Translations under genes and position numbers: made by a program
Assembly (NCBI GenBank): GCA_017629215.1
Contig: JAGBXP010000009.1
Span: forward strand, 1 to 64,000
Source: a bacterium
GTDB taxonomy: Bacteria > Cyanobacteriota > Vampirovibrionia > Gastranaerophilales > Gastranaerophilaceae
DNA: 64,000 nucleotides
Reading direction: 5' to 3'
Notes under the pieces: generated by a model
Seen by the model: only the letters and a program-made list of their open reading frames with translations
Told to the model about the DNA's origin: nothing
Database searches by the model: none
Part shown: piece after piece, positions 18,878-26,758 of the stretch
Position numbering within the stretch: position 1 is the stretch's first letter
How the letters are laid out: the number at the start of each line of letters is the position of its first letter

Positions 18878-19609
18878 ATGTCTAATCCGATAATGAAGCT
18901 TGAAGAACGTAGAGCAGAACAAGAAAGAGTTGTTAATGCTGATGAAATTATGACAGTTAATGGAACATTGCAGTTGACTGCTTTTATGGGAGTTTTGCTT
19001 GTTTTAGCCGCTGGATTAGTTTGGTCGAAATTTGCTGCAGGTTATACAGATTTAGCAATGATGTTAACATCAGCTGGTTTTATAGTGGGTTTTGTTTTGG
19101 CATTAATAATTTCATTTGCTAGAATAACAGTCTTAATACCAGTATATGCTGCGTGTGAAGGGCTTGCTTTAGGTGGTTTATCTGCAATATTCGAAAATTC
19201 TTATCCAGGAATTGTCGCTCAAGCATCATTGGGAACATTAATGGCTTTGTTTTCGATGTTGATATTGTACAGATCGGGTGTTATTACTTGCACTGATAAA
19301 TTTAGAAGTGTTGTTTTTATCACAACAGCCTCGATAGCTGGTATATATTTGGTTAGTTTAATAGGTAGATTTTTTAACTATTCAATGCCTGTTATTCATT
19401 CTTCTTCAGGATTTGGATTAGCATTTAGCGTTTTTGTAATAGTAATTGCATCTTTGAATCTTATTATAGATTTTGATTTTATAGAAAAAGGTGTTCAGAG
19501 AATGTACCCTAAGAAATATGAATGGTTTGGTGCTTTTGGATTACTTGTAACATTAGTTTGGCTATATGTTGAAATCTTGAATTTCTTAGCAAAAGCTCGT
19601 AATAGATAA
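18878..19609 (+). CDS. Bax inhibitor-1-like membrane protein
   Basis: 243 residues. After a charged N-terminus of about 30 residues there are six or seven hydrophobic segments (about 32-48, 58-80, 84-103, 117-130, 142-162, 176-195, 215-236). The motifs DFDFIEKG and YEWFGAFGLLVTLVWLYVEIL are typical of the bacterial Bax1-I (COG4760-like) branch of the TMBIM family. Related proteins act as pH-sensitive calcium leak channels; the role in bacteria is largely unknown. It has its own promoter and terminator and AGGAGG before the ATG. Confidence 0.85.
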   Translation: MSNPIMKLEERRAEQERVVNADEIMTVNGTLQLTAFMGVLLVLAAGLVWSKFAAGYTDLAMMLTSAGFIVGFVLALIISFARITVLIPVYAACEGLALGGLSAIFENSYPGIVAQASLGTLMALFSMLILYRSGVITCTDKFRSVVFITTASIAGIYLVSLIGRFFNYSMPVIHSSSGFGLAFSVFVIVIASLNLIIDFDFIEKGVQRMYPKKYEWFGAFGLLVTLVWLYVEILNFLAKARNR

Positions 19610-19632
19610 TTATTTATAATAATTAAAATATT

Positions 19633-19677
19633 AATTTAGGATTGTTTAAGTATTATGCTTGAATAATCCTAAATTTT
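19633..19677 (+). terminator. Terminator after the Bax-inhibitor-like gene
   Basis: AATTTAGGATT (19633-19643) pairs with AATCCTAAATT (19665-19675), followed by TT. Confidence 0.75.
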
Positions 19678-19712
19678 ATACATTTTGAAATCAGTTTTTT
19701 TTAACTTTTTGC

Positions 19713-19877
19713 TAGAATAGTTCTGCAAGAAAAATGTAACATTCAAAAAGCTCTATATTGAACAACGGCTAAATTTTGTCGTAAAATTAAATTTTTCTAT
19801 TCTCTCTTTTTTGCAAAGTCTGCTATATTCGGCATTTTTACTAACAAAAAAAGAACCTATTTTTTAGGTTCTTTTTT
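19713..19877 (+). ncRNA. Possible small RNA (unproven)
   Basis: An extended -10-like TGC-TAGAAT (TAGAAT at 19713-19718) faces right, and about 150 nt downstream lies a strong terminator (19846-19877). Nothing in between codes for protein. That is enough to suspect a small RNA of about 150 nt, but the terminator can equally be the original leftward ssrA terminator, and no known RNA family is recognised. Confidence 0.25.
19846..19877. terminator. Bidirectional terminator next to the duplicated ssrA end
   Basis: AAAAAAGAACCTA (19847-19859) pairs with TAGGTTCTTTTTT (19865-19877), with T-runs on both strands. On the minus strand it directly follows the distal copy of the ssrA 3' end, so it is probably the ancestral ssrA terminator. 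Confidence 0.85.
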
Positions 19878-19898
19878 AAAACTGGAGATGGTGGGAGT
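19878..19898. repeat. Distal copy of the ssrA 3' end (direct repeat)
   Basis: 21 bp identical to 20060-20080, which is the true tmRNA 3' end and flank. The two copies are direct repeats 182 bp apart. The 161 bp between them (19899-20059) has clearly more G and C than the surroundings over most of its length. The arrangement resembles attL/attR around a small leftover insertion. Confidence 0.75.
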
Positions 19899-20064
19899 GT
19901 CTTGCTCACTCGCGTTTAACGGCAATTCCGAGTTGTGCTTCAAGACTTTGTCTTTCGCAAAACTCTCCAGCCTCAGCTCGTTCGCGCTCGAACCCAGAAA
20001 ACAAAGCTTGCGCTTAGTTGGGGTTCAACTCCCATATTTCAAAATTATTAATTATATTAAAAAC

Positions 20065-20457
20065 TGGAGATGGTGGGAGTCGAACCCACGTCCATTGTGG
20101 ATAAAAACTGATATCTACGAGTGTAGTAACTTATTATCTCGACTCAGCATGGAAAGTTACTTAACCTAATCTAAATCAAAGACTTTTTACGGAAGCCGAA
20201 CCGTTAGTAGTTGTCTTGATGCGCATACTACCATTTGCGCACTGCGTCTTGCATAATTTCATCTAGCACAACGGCAAGCTGGTCATACTAGAGGGCTAAT
20301 AGCTGCAATTAGGCAGCTAGTCTGCTTTCGCGACCGAAGTTAGCATAAACAACATTTGATTTGTCGTTTCTTTTTAAATGCTCGTTGATAACCGAGAACA
20401 GCGCTCGGACTCGCAACCCGGATTTACCGATCACAGCGTCAAAACCAGTACATCCCC
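20065..20457 (-). ncRNA. ssrA: Transfer-messenger RNA
   Basis: On the minus strand the 5' end GGGGATGTACTGGTTTTGAC (20457) pairs with CATCTCC near the 3' end (20072-20066), and the T-arm GTGGGTTCGACTCCCAC precedes it: the alanyl-tRNA-like part of tmRNA. The 3' CCA is not encoded. The internal frame reads NDKSNVVYANFGRESRLAA then TAA, an ordinary degradation tag ending in Leu-Ala-Ala. The codon before Asn is AGA rather than the common Ala codon. tmRNA with SmpB rescues stalled ribosomes. The gene is one-piece, about 393 nt. Confidence 0.95.
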
Positions 20458-20489
20458 AAGATAATTAGTCTTTCAATGTGCATATCTAT

Positions 20490-20518
20490 AGTATAATTTA
20501 TCCAGTTACTTTTTTCAA
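20490..20518 (-). promoter_or_regulatory. ssrA promoter
   Basis: Minus strand: TTGAAA (20518-20513), 17-nt spacer, TATACT (20495-20490), about 33 nt before the mature 5' end, leaving a short leader for RNase P to remove. Confidence 0.65.
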
Positions 20519-20659
20519 TCCTAATTTTATTATGAAGGTGTAATAAATAAGATATAAATTTTGTAATGAAAATTCCTTGATTAATGTTTATATTAAGTTT
20601 ATTGTTAAGCAAACTTCACATATATATACAAAATTTACTTTATATGATATTATTACAAT

Positions 20660-20790
20660 ATAGTAGTAGATAAAATTTTTGAGGATATATGCGATAAGAA
20701 GGCTTGAGATGTTAATAAAAGTTGTCGGGTAGGCTATATGTGCCCGAATGTCGCATGTATATAAAAAAATAGAAAGTGTAAAGGTGCTAG
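20660..20790 (+). promoter_or_regulatory. Structured leader upstream of rny
   Basis: The 333-base gap between ssrA and rny holds no ORF of note. Its rny-proximal part can fold: ATGCGA (20689-20694) pairs with TCGCAT (20751-20756), enclosing TCGGG (20725-20729) paired with CCCGA (20743-20747). A TACAAT box at 20654-20659 may be the promoter. I do not recognise a known riboswitch class. It could be an autoregulatory target of RNase Y, which is inference. Confidence 0.4.
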
Positions 20791-22314
20791 ATGAATAGTA
20801 CATTATTAGCTGTTGCAGTAGTAATCGCAGTTATTCTCACTGCAATTATTGTTGTGCAAAGAGTAAAATACAAAAATCTTGTAGAACAAACCAATCAAAG
20901 TATGAAGGATTTGCAAGATAAAGAAACAATTATGCAAAAAGAAGCGATGATAAAAGCTAAAGAAGCTTTGCATAATGAAAGAGAACAACTTAATGAAGAT
21001 GAAAGAGAAAGAAGAAGAGAATTTGCAGCTATTGAAACAAAGCTTTCAAAGCGTGAAGATTTGATTGAAACAAAGTTACAAGAGATTACGGATAAAGAAG
21101 TTGAGCTTGATAAAATGAAAGATCAACTTATTGAAAAAGAAGACTTGTTAGATGAAATAGTACAAAAAAGAACAATTGAACTAGAAAGAATTGCAGGAAT
21201 GTCAACTGAAGAAGCTAAACGTATGTTGATGGAGCAATTAAAAAGTGATTTAGCGCAGGAGCAATTACAGCTTATACGTGAAAATGAAGCTAAAATAAGA
21301 GAAAATGCTCATGAAAAGGCTAAAGAAATTCTTTCTACAACAATGCAAAGATGTATGATGGAGCAGGTTGTAGAGTCAACCGTTTCTGTAGTATCTCTTC
21401 CAAATGATGAAATGAAAGGGCGTATAATTGGTAGAGAAGGCCGTAATATTAGGACTCTTGAAACACTTACAGGAGTAGATTTAATCATTGATGATACTCC
21501 AGAAGCTGTTGTTCTTTCAGCTTTCGATCCTGTTAGACGTGAAATAGCTAAAATTACTTTAGAAAAACTTATTCAAGATGGAAGAATTCACCCAGTTAGA
21601 ATTGAAGAAACTGTAGAAAAATCAAGAGAAGAAGTCGAACAAAAAATTATGAAAGAAGGCGAAAATGCAGCTGTAGACATGGGAGTAATGGGACTTAATA
21701 AAGAACTTATTAAAAATCTCGGAAGATTGTATTATAGAACCTCTTATGGTCAAAATGTACTTAAGCATTCACTTGAAGTAGGGCATATCGCAGGCATGTT
21801 AGCAGCTGAGTTAGGTGCTAATGTTAATGTTGCTAAAAGAGCTGGTCTACTTCACGATATCGGTAAAGCTGTTGACCAAACTCAAGAAGGTACACATATC
21901 CAGCTTGGTGTCGAATTGGCTACTCGTTATGGTGAAAAACAAGATGTAATTCATGCAATAGAAGCTCATCATGATGATGTAACTGCAAATACAATTGAAG
22001 CTGTATTGGTTAAGCTTGCGGATGCGATTTCAGCAGGTAGACCTGGTGCAAGAAGAGATACTTTAGAAATTTATATTAAGCGTTTACAAAAAATTGAGGA
22101 AATTGTAAATAGTTATGAGGGCATAAAGCAATCATTTGCAGTTCAAGCTGGTAGGGAAGTTCGAGTAATTGTTCAAGCAGAGATGTTTGATGATTTAGCT
22201 TCTCAAAAATTAGCAAGAGATATTGCGAAGAAGATTGAAGATGAACTTGATTATCCTGGACAAATAAAAGTTACAGTCGTAAGAGAGTTTAGAACAACAG
22301 AAATTGCAAAATAA
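20791..22314 (+). CDS. rny: Ribonuclease Y
   Basis: 507 residues. A membrane anchor at about residues 3-20 is followed by a long Glu/Lys-rich coiled coil (25-190), a KH domain (about 200-265, [15 protein letters not shown]) and an HD domain with HDIGKAVDQ near 355. The family size is about 510-520, so it is complete. RNase Y is the membrane-bound endonuclease that starts mRNA decay in many Gram-positives and some Gram-negatives. AAAGGTG precedes the ATG. ymdB follows, as in Bacillus, and ricT at 60258 encodes a likely modulator. Confidence 0.97.
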   Translation: MNSTLLAVAVVIAVILTAIIVVQRVKYKNLVEQTNQSMKDLQDKETIMQKEAMIKAKEALHNEREQLNEDERERRREFAAIETKLSKREDLIETKLQEITDKEVELDKMKDQLIEKEDLLDEIVQKRTIELERIAGMSTEEAKRMLMEQLKSDLAQEQLQLIRENEAKIRENAHEKAKEILSTTMQRCMMEQVVESTVSVVSLPNDEMKGRIIGREGRNIRTLETLTGVDLIIDDTPEAVVLSAFDPVRREIAKITLEKLIQDGRIHPVRIEETVEKSREEVEQKIMKEGENAAVDMGVMGLNKELIKNLGRLYYRTSYGQNVLKHSLEVGHIAGMLAAELGANVNVAKRAGLLHDIGKAVDQTQEGTHIQLGVELATRYGEKQDVIHAIEAHHDDVTANTIEAVLVKLADAISAGRPGARRDTLEIYIKRLQKIEEIVNSYEGIKQSFAVQAGREVRVIVQAEMFDDLASQKLARDIAKKIEDELDYPGQIKVTVVREFRTTEIAK

Positions 22315-22374
22315 AGGTGAATATAATGACTAACAGTTTGTCATTATGAGGTTTACACTTTTTAAATAACAAAT

Positions 22375-23226
22375 ATGGAACAAGATACTTTAAAATTATT
22401 ATTTTTCGGTGATATTACAGGTAGGCAAGGGCGTATTGCACTAAAGTCTTTTTTGGCTTCCGTTGATAAGTCAAATACATTTGTTATAGCTAATATTGAG
22501 AATGCTTCACATGGATTTGGGTTAACAAAGAAAAATTATAATGATTTGTCCGAAGCTGGAGTAAATTGTTTTACATCAGGAAATCATATTTGGGATAAAA
22601 AGGATGTTTATGAATATATAAATGATGCAAAGGATTTAGTTCGCCCAATTAATTATCCAATAGGGACTCCAGGAAAAGGCTCTCAGGTTTTTAGTTTTCG
22701 TGGCGCTAAGATTGGGGTTATAAATGCTTTGGGTAGAGTTTTTATGCCACCAATTGATTCACCTTGGCAAATTGTTGTTGAAGAAATTAATAAGTTAAAA
22801 GACGAAGGTGTTGAACATATTTTTATTGATTTTCATGCAGAAGCTACTGCAGAAAAGATTTGTTTTTCTAAGTTTTTGGCAAGTGAGTTTAATACAGAGT
22901 CGTATTCATTAATAAAAGGTTTTTTTGGAACGCATACTCATGTTCAAACTGCTGATGAGCAAATTATAAAAGGAATGGCTTATATAACGGATGTAGGTTT
23001 TTGTGGGACTTCAGATAGTGTTATTGGAATGGAATATTCTACATCGCTAAAGCGTTTATCAACAAGCTTACCTGAACGATATGAAATAGCTGAAAAAGGG
23101 GTTGCTTGTCTTAATGGTGTTGAAGTCCTTATTGATAGGGCTAGAGCAACACAAATTAAAAGATTTAATATTTTGATAGATAATGATATACAAGAAAGGA
23201 AGGCTGATTTTGACTCAGGAGGGTAA
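22375..23226 (+). CDS. ymdB: YmdB-family metallophosphoesterase
   Basis: 283 residues, about 20 more than typical YmdB. Calcineurin-like metal motifs are clear: FGDITGRQGR at the start, ANIENASHGFG, TSGNHIWDKK and GTHTHVQTADE. YmdB hydrolyses 2',3'-cyclic nucleotides and in Bacillus affects biofilm versus motility choice; it is commonly encoded next to rny, as here. The 60-base gap after rny holds a small hairpin (ATGAC...GTCAT). No good Shine-Dalgarno is visible before the ATG, so the start is less certain. The last bases carry the ribosome site for the next gene. Confidence 0.92.
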   Translation: MEQDTLKLLFFGDITGRQGRIALKSFLASVDKSNTFVIANIENASHGFGLTKKNYNDLSEAGVNCFTSGNHIWDKKDVYEYINDAKDLVRPINYPIGTPGKGSQVFSFRGAKIGVINALGRVFMPPIDSPWQIVVEEINKLKDEGVEHIFIDFHAEATAEKICFSKFLASEFNTESYSLIKGFFGTHTHVQTADEQIIKGMAYITDVGFCGTSDSVIGMEYSTSLKRLSTSLPERYEIAEKGVACLNGVEVLIDRARATQIKRFNILIDNDIQERKADFDSGG

Positions 23227-23230
23227 AATT

Positions 23231-24091
23231 GTGAATAGTGGTATTAAAGGTGATTATCATATTCACACAAACTATTCTGACGGAGTTTTTTCTCCAGAAA
23301 AAATAGTCGATTTAGCTCTTAACGCAGGGCTACAAGCTATTTCGCTTACAGATCACGATAATGTTTTATCATACAACATAGCAAAGGAATATTTAAAAAC
23401 TAAAAATGTTGATATGAAAATAATTCAAGGTATTGAAGTAAATACACTTTACAAAGATTATGAGGTTCATATTTTAGGATATTTTCCTGATACTACTAAA
23501 AGTGATTTTAAAAATCTTTTGAAGGCTCAACAGCAAGCTCGTACAAAGCAGACAAAAGAAATTTTAACTCTTCTAGCAAAGAAAGAAGGTATTAAAATAA
23601 AATACGAAGAAGTTAAAAATATGGTGGCTGATGGTGGCTCAATAGGTCGTCCTCATATTGCAAAAGCTATAACAAATGCTGGTGGAACGAGCAACGTAAT
23701 GGAAGCTTATAGTAAATATATTCATAGAAATTCTCCTGTTTATGTAGAGAGAAAGACGGTGTCTCCTTTTGATGCAGTAGAAGTTATTTATGATGCAGGG
23801 GGAATTCCTGTAGTGGCTCACCCTTATGATATTGATATTGCAGAAAAACTTATTAAGGATTTAATGAATTGTGGTTTGTTGGGTATAGAAGCTTATCATA
23901 GAAAGCACTCTCCAGCTATTGTTGAATATTTTTCTTCTATGGCAGAACAATTAGGTTTAATAGTTACTGGTGGTTCTGATTTTCATGCGCCAAATATTAT
24001 GAATGGACAAATAATTTTAGGTAAGAATTTTGTTCCTGAGTGGATATATGAAAAACTTATAGAAGAAAAAAAACGTATTGATATGGCATAA
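23231..24091 (+). CDS. PHP-domain phosphoesterase (YciV/RNase AM-like)
   Basis: 286 residues from GTG at 23231, chosen because AGGAGGG lies seven bases upstream within the ymdB stop region; the frame is open further up (23183) but that would overlap ymdB. PHP motifs are DYHIHTNYSDG at the N-terminus, LTDHDN, GIEVNT, HILGYF, HPYD, EAYH and GGSDFH. Related enzymes (YciV/TrpH) are 3',5'-nucleotide bisphosphate phosphatases or 5'-3' exoribonucleases on short RNA, which would suit a place beside RNase Y and YmdB. The exact substrate is inference. Confidence 0.88.
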   Translation: MNSGIKGDYHIHTNYSDGVFSPEKIVDLALNAGLQAISLTDHDNVLSYNIAKEYLKTKNVDMKIIQGIEVNTLYKDYEVHILGYFPDTTKSDFKNLLKAQQQARTKQTKEILTLLAKKEGIKIKYEEVKNMVADGGSIGRPHIAKAITNAGGTSNVMEAYSKYIHRNSPVYVERKTVSPFDAVEVIYDAGGIPVVAHPYDIDIAEKLIKDLMNCGLLGIEAYHRKHSPAIVEYFSSMAEQLGLIVTGGSDFHAPNIMNGQIILGKNFVPEWIYEKLIEEKKRIDMA

Positions 24092-24115
24092 TCTTGTTAA
24101 TAAAAGAGAGGTTTG

Positions 24116-24694
24116 ATGAAAAAAGGGTTTACAATAATTGAGGTTTCAATATTATTCGTAATATTTTTGATTGTTGCTTGCTTAGTTGCGCCTTTATCGT
24201 TGGACAATAGTAAACAAGCTAAATTTATCTATAAATGGAAGGTTGTGCAACAAGATTTTTCTAATATTATTTACTCTATACATAGCCAAAACTTAGATGA
24301 GAATTTTTCGTTCAAGGCAAATCTTGAAAAAATCATAGATAATGAGACTAAGGATAAAATAAAAGATTATCGAATTATTTACTTGAATGGTTCAAACCCT
24401 TCTCCAGAGTATTGTTTTGTTAATTATAATTTAACATTAGCAAATGCAGTAATTGCATATAAATTATTTGAACAACCTCAAGGAGAATTACTTGGTATAT
24501 TAATGTATGATGTTAATGGAAAAAAAGGTCCAAATCAATGGGGTAAAGACGTTTTTGGGTTTAATATTTATAATGATAGGTTTGAGCCTTTTGGTAAAAA
24601 TGAGCTTGTTAGTAAACAAAAACGTGATTGTTCAAAAAATGGGACAGGACTTTTTTGCTCAAATTATTATTTGATTGGAGGAAACTTTGACTGA
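24116..24694 (+). CDS. Type IV pilin-like (pseudopilin) protein
   Basis: 192 residues. The N-terminus MKKGFTIIEVSILFVIFL is a classic type III signal: prepilin peptidase would cut after Gly4, leaving Phe1 and Glu5 of the mature protein before a hydrophobic helix. The rest is a globular domain with four Cys (108, 165, 174 and 183 by rough count). Such proteins assemble into type IV pili, competence pseudopili or type II secretion. The ATG at 24116 follows GAGAGG. It lies alone between PHP and LOG genes with no other pilus gene nearby; with ComEC it could serve DNA uptake. Confidence 0.8.
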   Translation: MKKGFTIIEVSILFVIFLIVACLVAPLSLDNSKQAKFIYKWKVVQQDFSNIIYSIHSQNLDENFSFKANLEKIIDNETKDKIKDYRIIYLNGSNPSPEYCFVNYNLTLANAVIAYKLFEQPQGELLGILMYDVNGKKGPNQWGKDVFGFNIYNDRFEPFGKNELVSKQKRDCSKNGTGLFCSNYYLIGGNFD

Positions 24695-25268
24695 TATTAA
24701 AAATATTTGTGTTTTTGCATCTTCCTCAAATAAACTTGAAAAAATTTTTTATAAAGATGCTCAGGAATTAGGGTTTTTAATTGGACAAAAAGGTTTTAAT
24801 ATTGTCTATGGTGGTAGTAAATTAGGAATGATGTATGCCTGCGCTGAAGCTACTAAAAAAGCAGGTGGAAAGATTATTGGAATAATGCCAGAAAAATTAG
24901 CAAATATGGGTTGTGCTAATCCAGAGGATTGCGATGAGTTTATTTTAACATCTGGCATGAGAGAGAGAAAAGCTAAATTAGATGAGTTATCAGATGCAAT
25001 AATTGCAATAGCAGGAGGCTATGGAACTTTAGAGGAATTATCTGAATTAATTGTGCAGAAACAATTAGGTTATAATTCTAAGCCTATAGTTATTTTAAAT
25101 ACAGATGGTTTTTATGATAAATTGATTGAATTTTTTAATACAATAATAGACAGAAATTTTGCAAACTCTGATTCTAGCAAGTTGTATTATATCGCAAAGA
25201 CTCCACAAGAAGCCATCGATTATATAATAAAATATATTCCAACAAAAATTTCAGCGAAAATAGTTTAG
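24687..25268 (+). CDS. LOG-family nucleotide 5'-monophosphate phosphoribohydrolase-like protein
   Basis: 194 residues from TTG at 24687, chosen because GGAGG lies five bases upstream; it overlaps the pseudopilin stop by eight bases. The LOG (TIGR00730) motifs are present: YGGSKLGMMYACAEA, GMRERKAKLDELSDA and GGYGTLEELSE, the latter matching PGGxGTxxE except Ala for Pro. Family members release ribose 5-phosphate from AMP or cytokinin nucleotides and bind nucleotides. Its physiological substrate here is unknown. Confidence 0.88.
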   Translation: MTDIKNICVFASSSNKLEKIFYKDAQELGFLIGQKGFNIVYGGSKLGMMYACAEATKKAGGKIIGIMPEKLANMGCANPEDCDEFILTSGMRERKAKLDELSDAIIAIAGGYGTLEELSELIVQKQLGYNSKPIVILNTDGFYDKLIEFFNTIIDRNFANSDSSKLYYIAKTPQEAIDYIIKYIPTKISAKIV

Positions 25269-25293
25269 AGCTGGTTTTGTCTATAATTATGAT

Positions 25294-25334
25294 AAAAAAG
25301 AGATTTCTATTAATTATTGAAATCTCTTTTTTTA
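25294..25334 (+). terminator. Rho-independent terminator
   Basis: AAAAAAGAGATTTC (25294-25307) pairs with GAAATCTC plus T-run (25319-25333). It ends the rny-ymdB-PHP-pilin-LOG run. Confidence 0.9.
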
Positions 25335-25381
25335 TCTAGTCTAATAATTACAATGGATAATTTCTTTTTATATTTATTTTA

Positions 25382-25618
25382 TTAAAAAGAGCATCTTCCA
25401 TATTCATCACAATTACGTTCTTCGATTTTATCACAATGATGAATTGATAAAGCTGTTATTATAGCACTTAAACCAACTAATGTGTATAAAATTCTTGACA
25501 TGATTGTCATATCTCCAAAGATGGTTGCAACGAGGTCAAAACCGAATAGACCAACAAGTCCCCAATTTAATGCCCCAATTAATGTTAAAGTGTAAGCTAC
25601 GTATCTTAGAATATTCAT
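25382..25618 (-). CDS. DUF378 small membrane protein
   Basis: 78 residues with two hydrophobic helices (about 5-26 and 39-60) and the DUF378 pattern LTLIGALNWGLVGLFGFDLVA. The C-terminal tail has three Cys (residues 62, 70 and 76) and many charges. Its function is not known. AAAGGAG precedes the ATG. Monocistronic between the LOG gene terminator and a secreted protein gene on the same strand. Confidence 0.85.
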   Translation of the reverse strand: MNILRYVAYTLTLIGALNWGLVGLFGFDLVATIFGDMTIMSRILYTLVGLSAIITALSIHHCDKIEERNCDEYGRCSF

Positions 25619-25718
25619 GATAAAAACTCCTTTCTTTTACATTTTTATTATTACCTAACTGGTAATTAATAAATTAGGCAAAAGTAGTAAGTAGAATTAT
25701 TTATTAATGAAAAATGAT

Positions 25719-26366
25719 TTAACTTTCTTGCTTTAGCATAATAACTGCTGTATTGAGTTCTTCTAATAAAAATTCTAGTTGTTGACTAATATTCTCAGGA
25801 TTATATATTGAACCAGTTGATTGATAAGCTAGGTATCTTTGATAAAGCACAGCTTCTCGTCTTAATTGAGATACTGTTTTTACAAATTGATTAACCTCCA
25901 TTAGTTTCTTGAAAGATTCATAATAGCTCTCAGGTTTACCATCGTACTTGGTTTTTAGATAATCTAAATTCATAGTTAGAACATTTGCTCTCGTAACAAA
26001 AAGTTGCACAGAAGAGTTTTCTTCAATAGTATCAACTAAGCGTTCAATTAATGAAATAATTTCAATAGCATCTATAATATAATTGGAAGTCCTATCTTTC
26101 TTTGAAATAATATTAATGAATGCGGGATCATCTTTTGGTACGGGTTTTAAATCTGATGGGTTGGTAAAAGTTTCTTTTGATTCAAAAATAGGTGTTACAA
26201 CTTTTTTTTGTTTTGATTTAATATCATTTGTAATATCTGGTAGCGTTCCTGCGTAACCCTTACCTTTAAGCTCTGCTTCTAATGTTTTGTCCACTTTATC
26301 CCACCACCAAGCATAGGATGGGTTTGCTAATGAGAATACTAAAAACAATAATAAAAGCTTCTTCAT
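25719..26366 (-). CDS. Secreted hypothetical protein
   Basis: 215 residues. A clear signal peptide (MKKLLLLFLVFSLANPSYA) would be cut before WWW. The mature part has a Lys/Asp-rich linker (to about 90), then a helical region. No catalytic motif or known family is recognised. It is divergent from trpR. Probably periplasmic or surface. Confidence 0.7.
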   Translation of the reverse strand: MKKLLLLFLVFSLANPSYAWWWDKVDKTLEAELKGKGYAGTLPDITNDIKSKQKKVVTPIFESKETFTNPSDLKPVPKDDPAFINIISKKDRTSNYIIDAIEIISLIERLVDTIEENSSVQLFVTRANVLTMNLDYLKTKYDGKPESYYESFKKLMEVNQFVKTVSQLRREAVLYQRYLAYQSTGSIYNPENISQQLEFLLEELNTAVIMLKQES

Positions 26367-26405
26367 ATTTATATTATATCTATTTATTTGAAAAAATCAA
26401 AAATA

Positions 26406-26434
26406 TTGACAATTAATACTTCTCAAGCTAAAAT
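26406..26434 (+). promoter_or_regulatory. trpR-trpB promoter
   Basis: TTGACA (26406-26411), a 17-nt spacer and TAAAAT (26429-26434): the best consensus housekeeping promoter in the window. Confidence 0.85.
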
Positions 26435-26452
26435 GTTTCTATGAATAGAAAC
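26435..26452 (+). promoter_or_regulatory. Operator palindrome, probably for TrpR
   Basis: A perfect inverted repeat GTTTCTA-TGAA-TAGAAAC directly follows the -10 box and covers the expected transcription start. Its position in front of a TrpR-type repressor gene suggests autoregulation. The classical trp operator is also an 18-bp palindrome with CTA/TAG in its arms, though the spacing differs. Confidence 0.65.
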
Positions 26453-26463
26453 AAAGGTGTCAG

Positions 26464-26727
26464 ATGAAAGCTTTAAAAGAAATTTCAAAATTGGTAAAAG
26501 ATATACAAAATGAAACTGAAGTAGAAAAGTTTTTTCAAGAGCTTTTAACAGAAGCTGAAATAGATACATTATCAAAACGATGGCGAATTTTAGAAATGCT
26601 TAATCAGGGGAAAACACAAAGGGAGATTGCTAAAGAATTGCAAGTTAGTCTTTGTAAGGTAACAAGAGGTGCTAAAATTTTAAAGAATAAAAGTTCTATG
26701 CTTGCAAAATACATGGCAAATAATTAA
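26464..26727 (+). CDS. trpR: TrpR/YerC-family transcriptional repressor
   Basis: 87 residues. The second half (LTEAEIDTLSKRWRILEML, then QREIAKELQVS and KVTRGAKILKN) matches the helix-turn-helix core of the Trp repressor family, including the VTRG segment that contacts tryptophan and DNA. TrpR family proteins repress trp genes when tryptophan binds. trpB follows 31 bases downstream and an operator palindrome sits on the promoter, so this is probably a small autoregulated trpR-trpB unit. The YerC subgroup lacks some tryptophan contacts, so ligand binding is not certain. Confidence 0.87.
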   Translation: MKALKEISKLVKDIQNETEVEKFFQELLTEAEIDTLSKRWRILEMLNQGKTQREIAKELQVSLCKVTRGAKILKNKSSMLAKYMANN

Positions 26728-26758
26728 ATTAGTAGATATAAATAAAGAAGGTGGATAA

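Noticed and set aside
19888-20169. 93-residue open frame over the ssrA region with a WESNPRP-type peptide
   Set aside because: That peptide is the usual artefact of translating the complement of a tRNA or tmRNA 3' end; the region is the ssrA end and its duplicated flank.
20588-20803. 71-residue leftward frame upstream of rny
   Set aside because: It covers the rny leader and start, has no ribosome site, and is made of AT-rich low-complexity codons.
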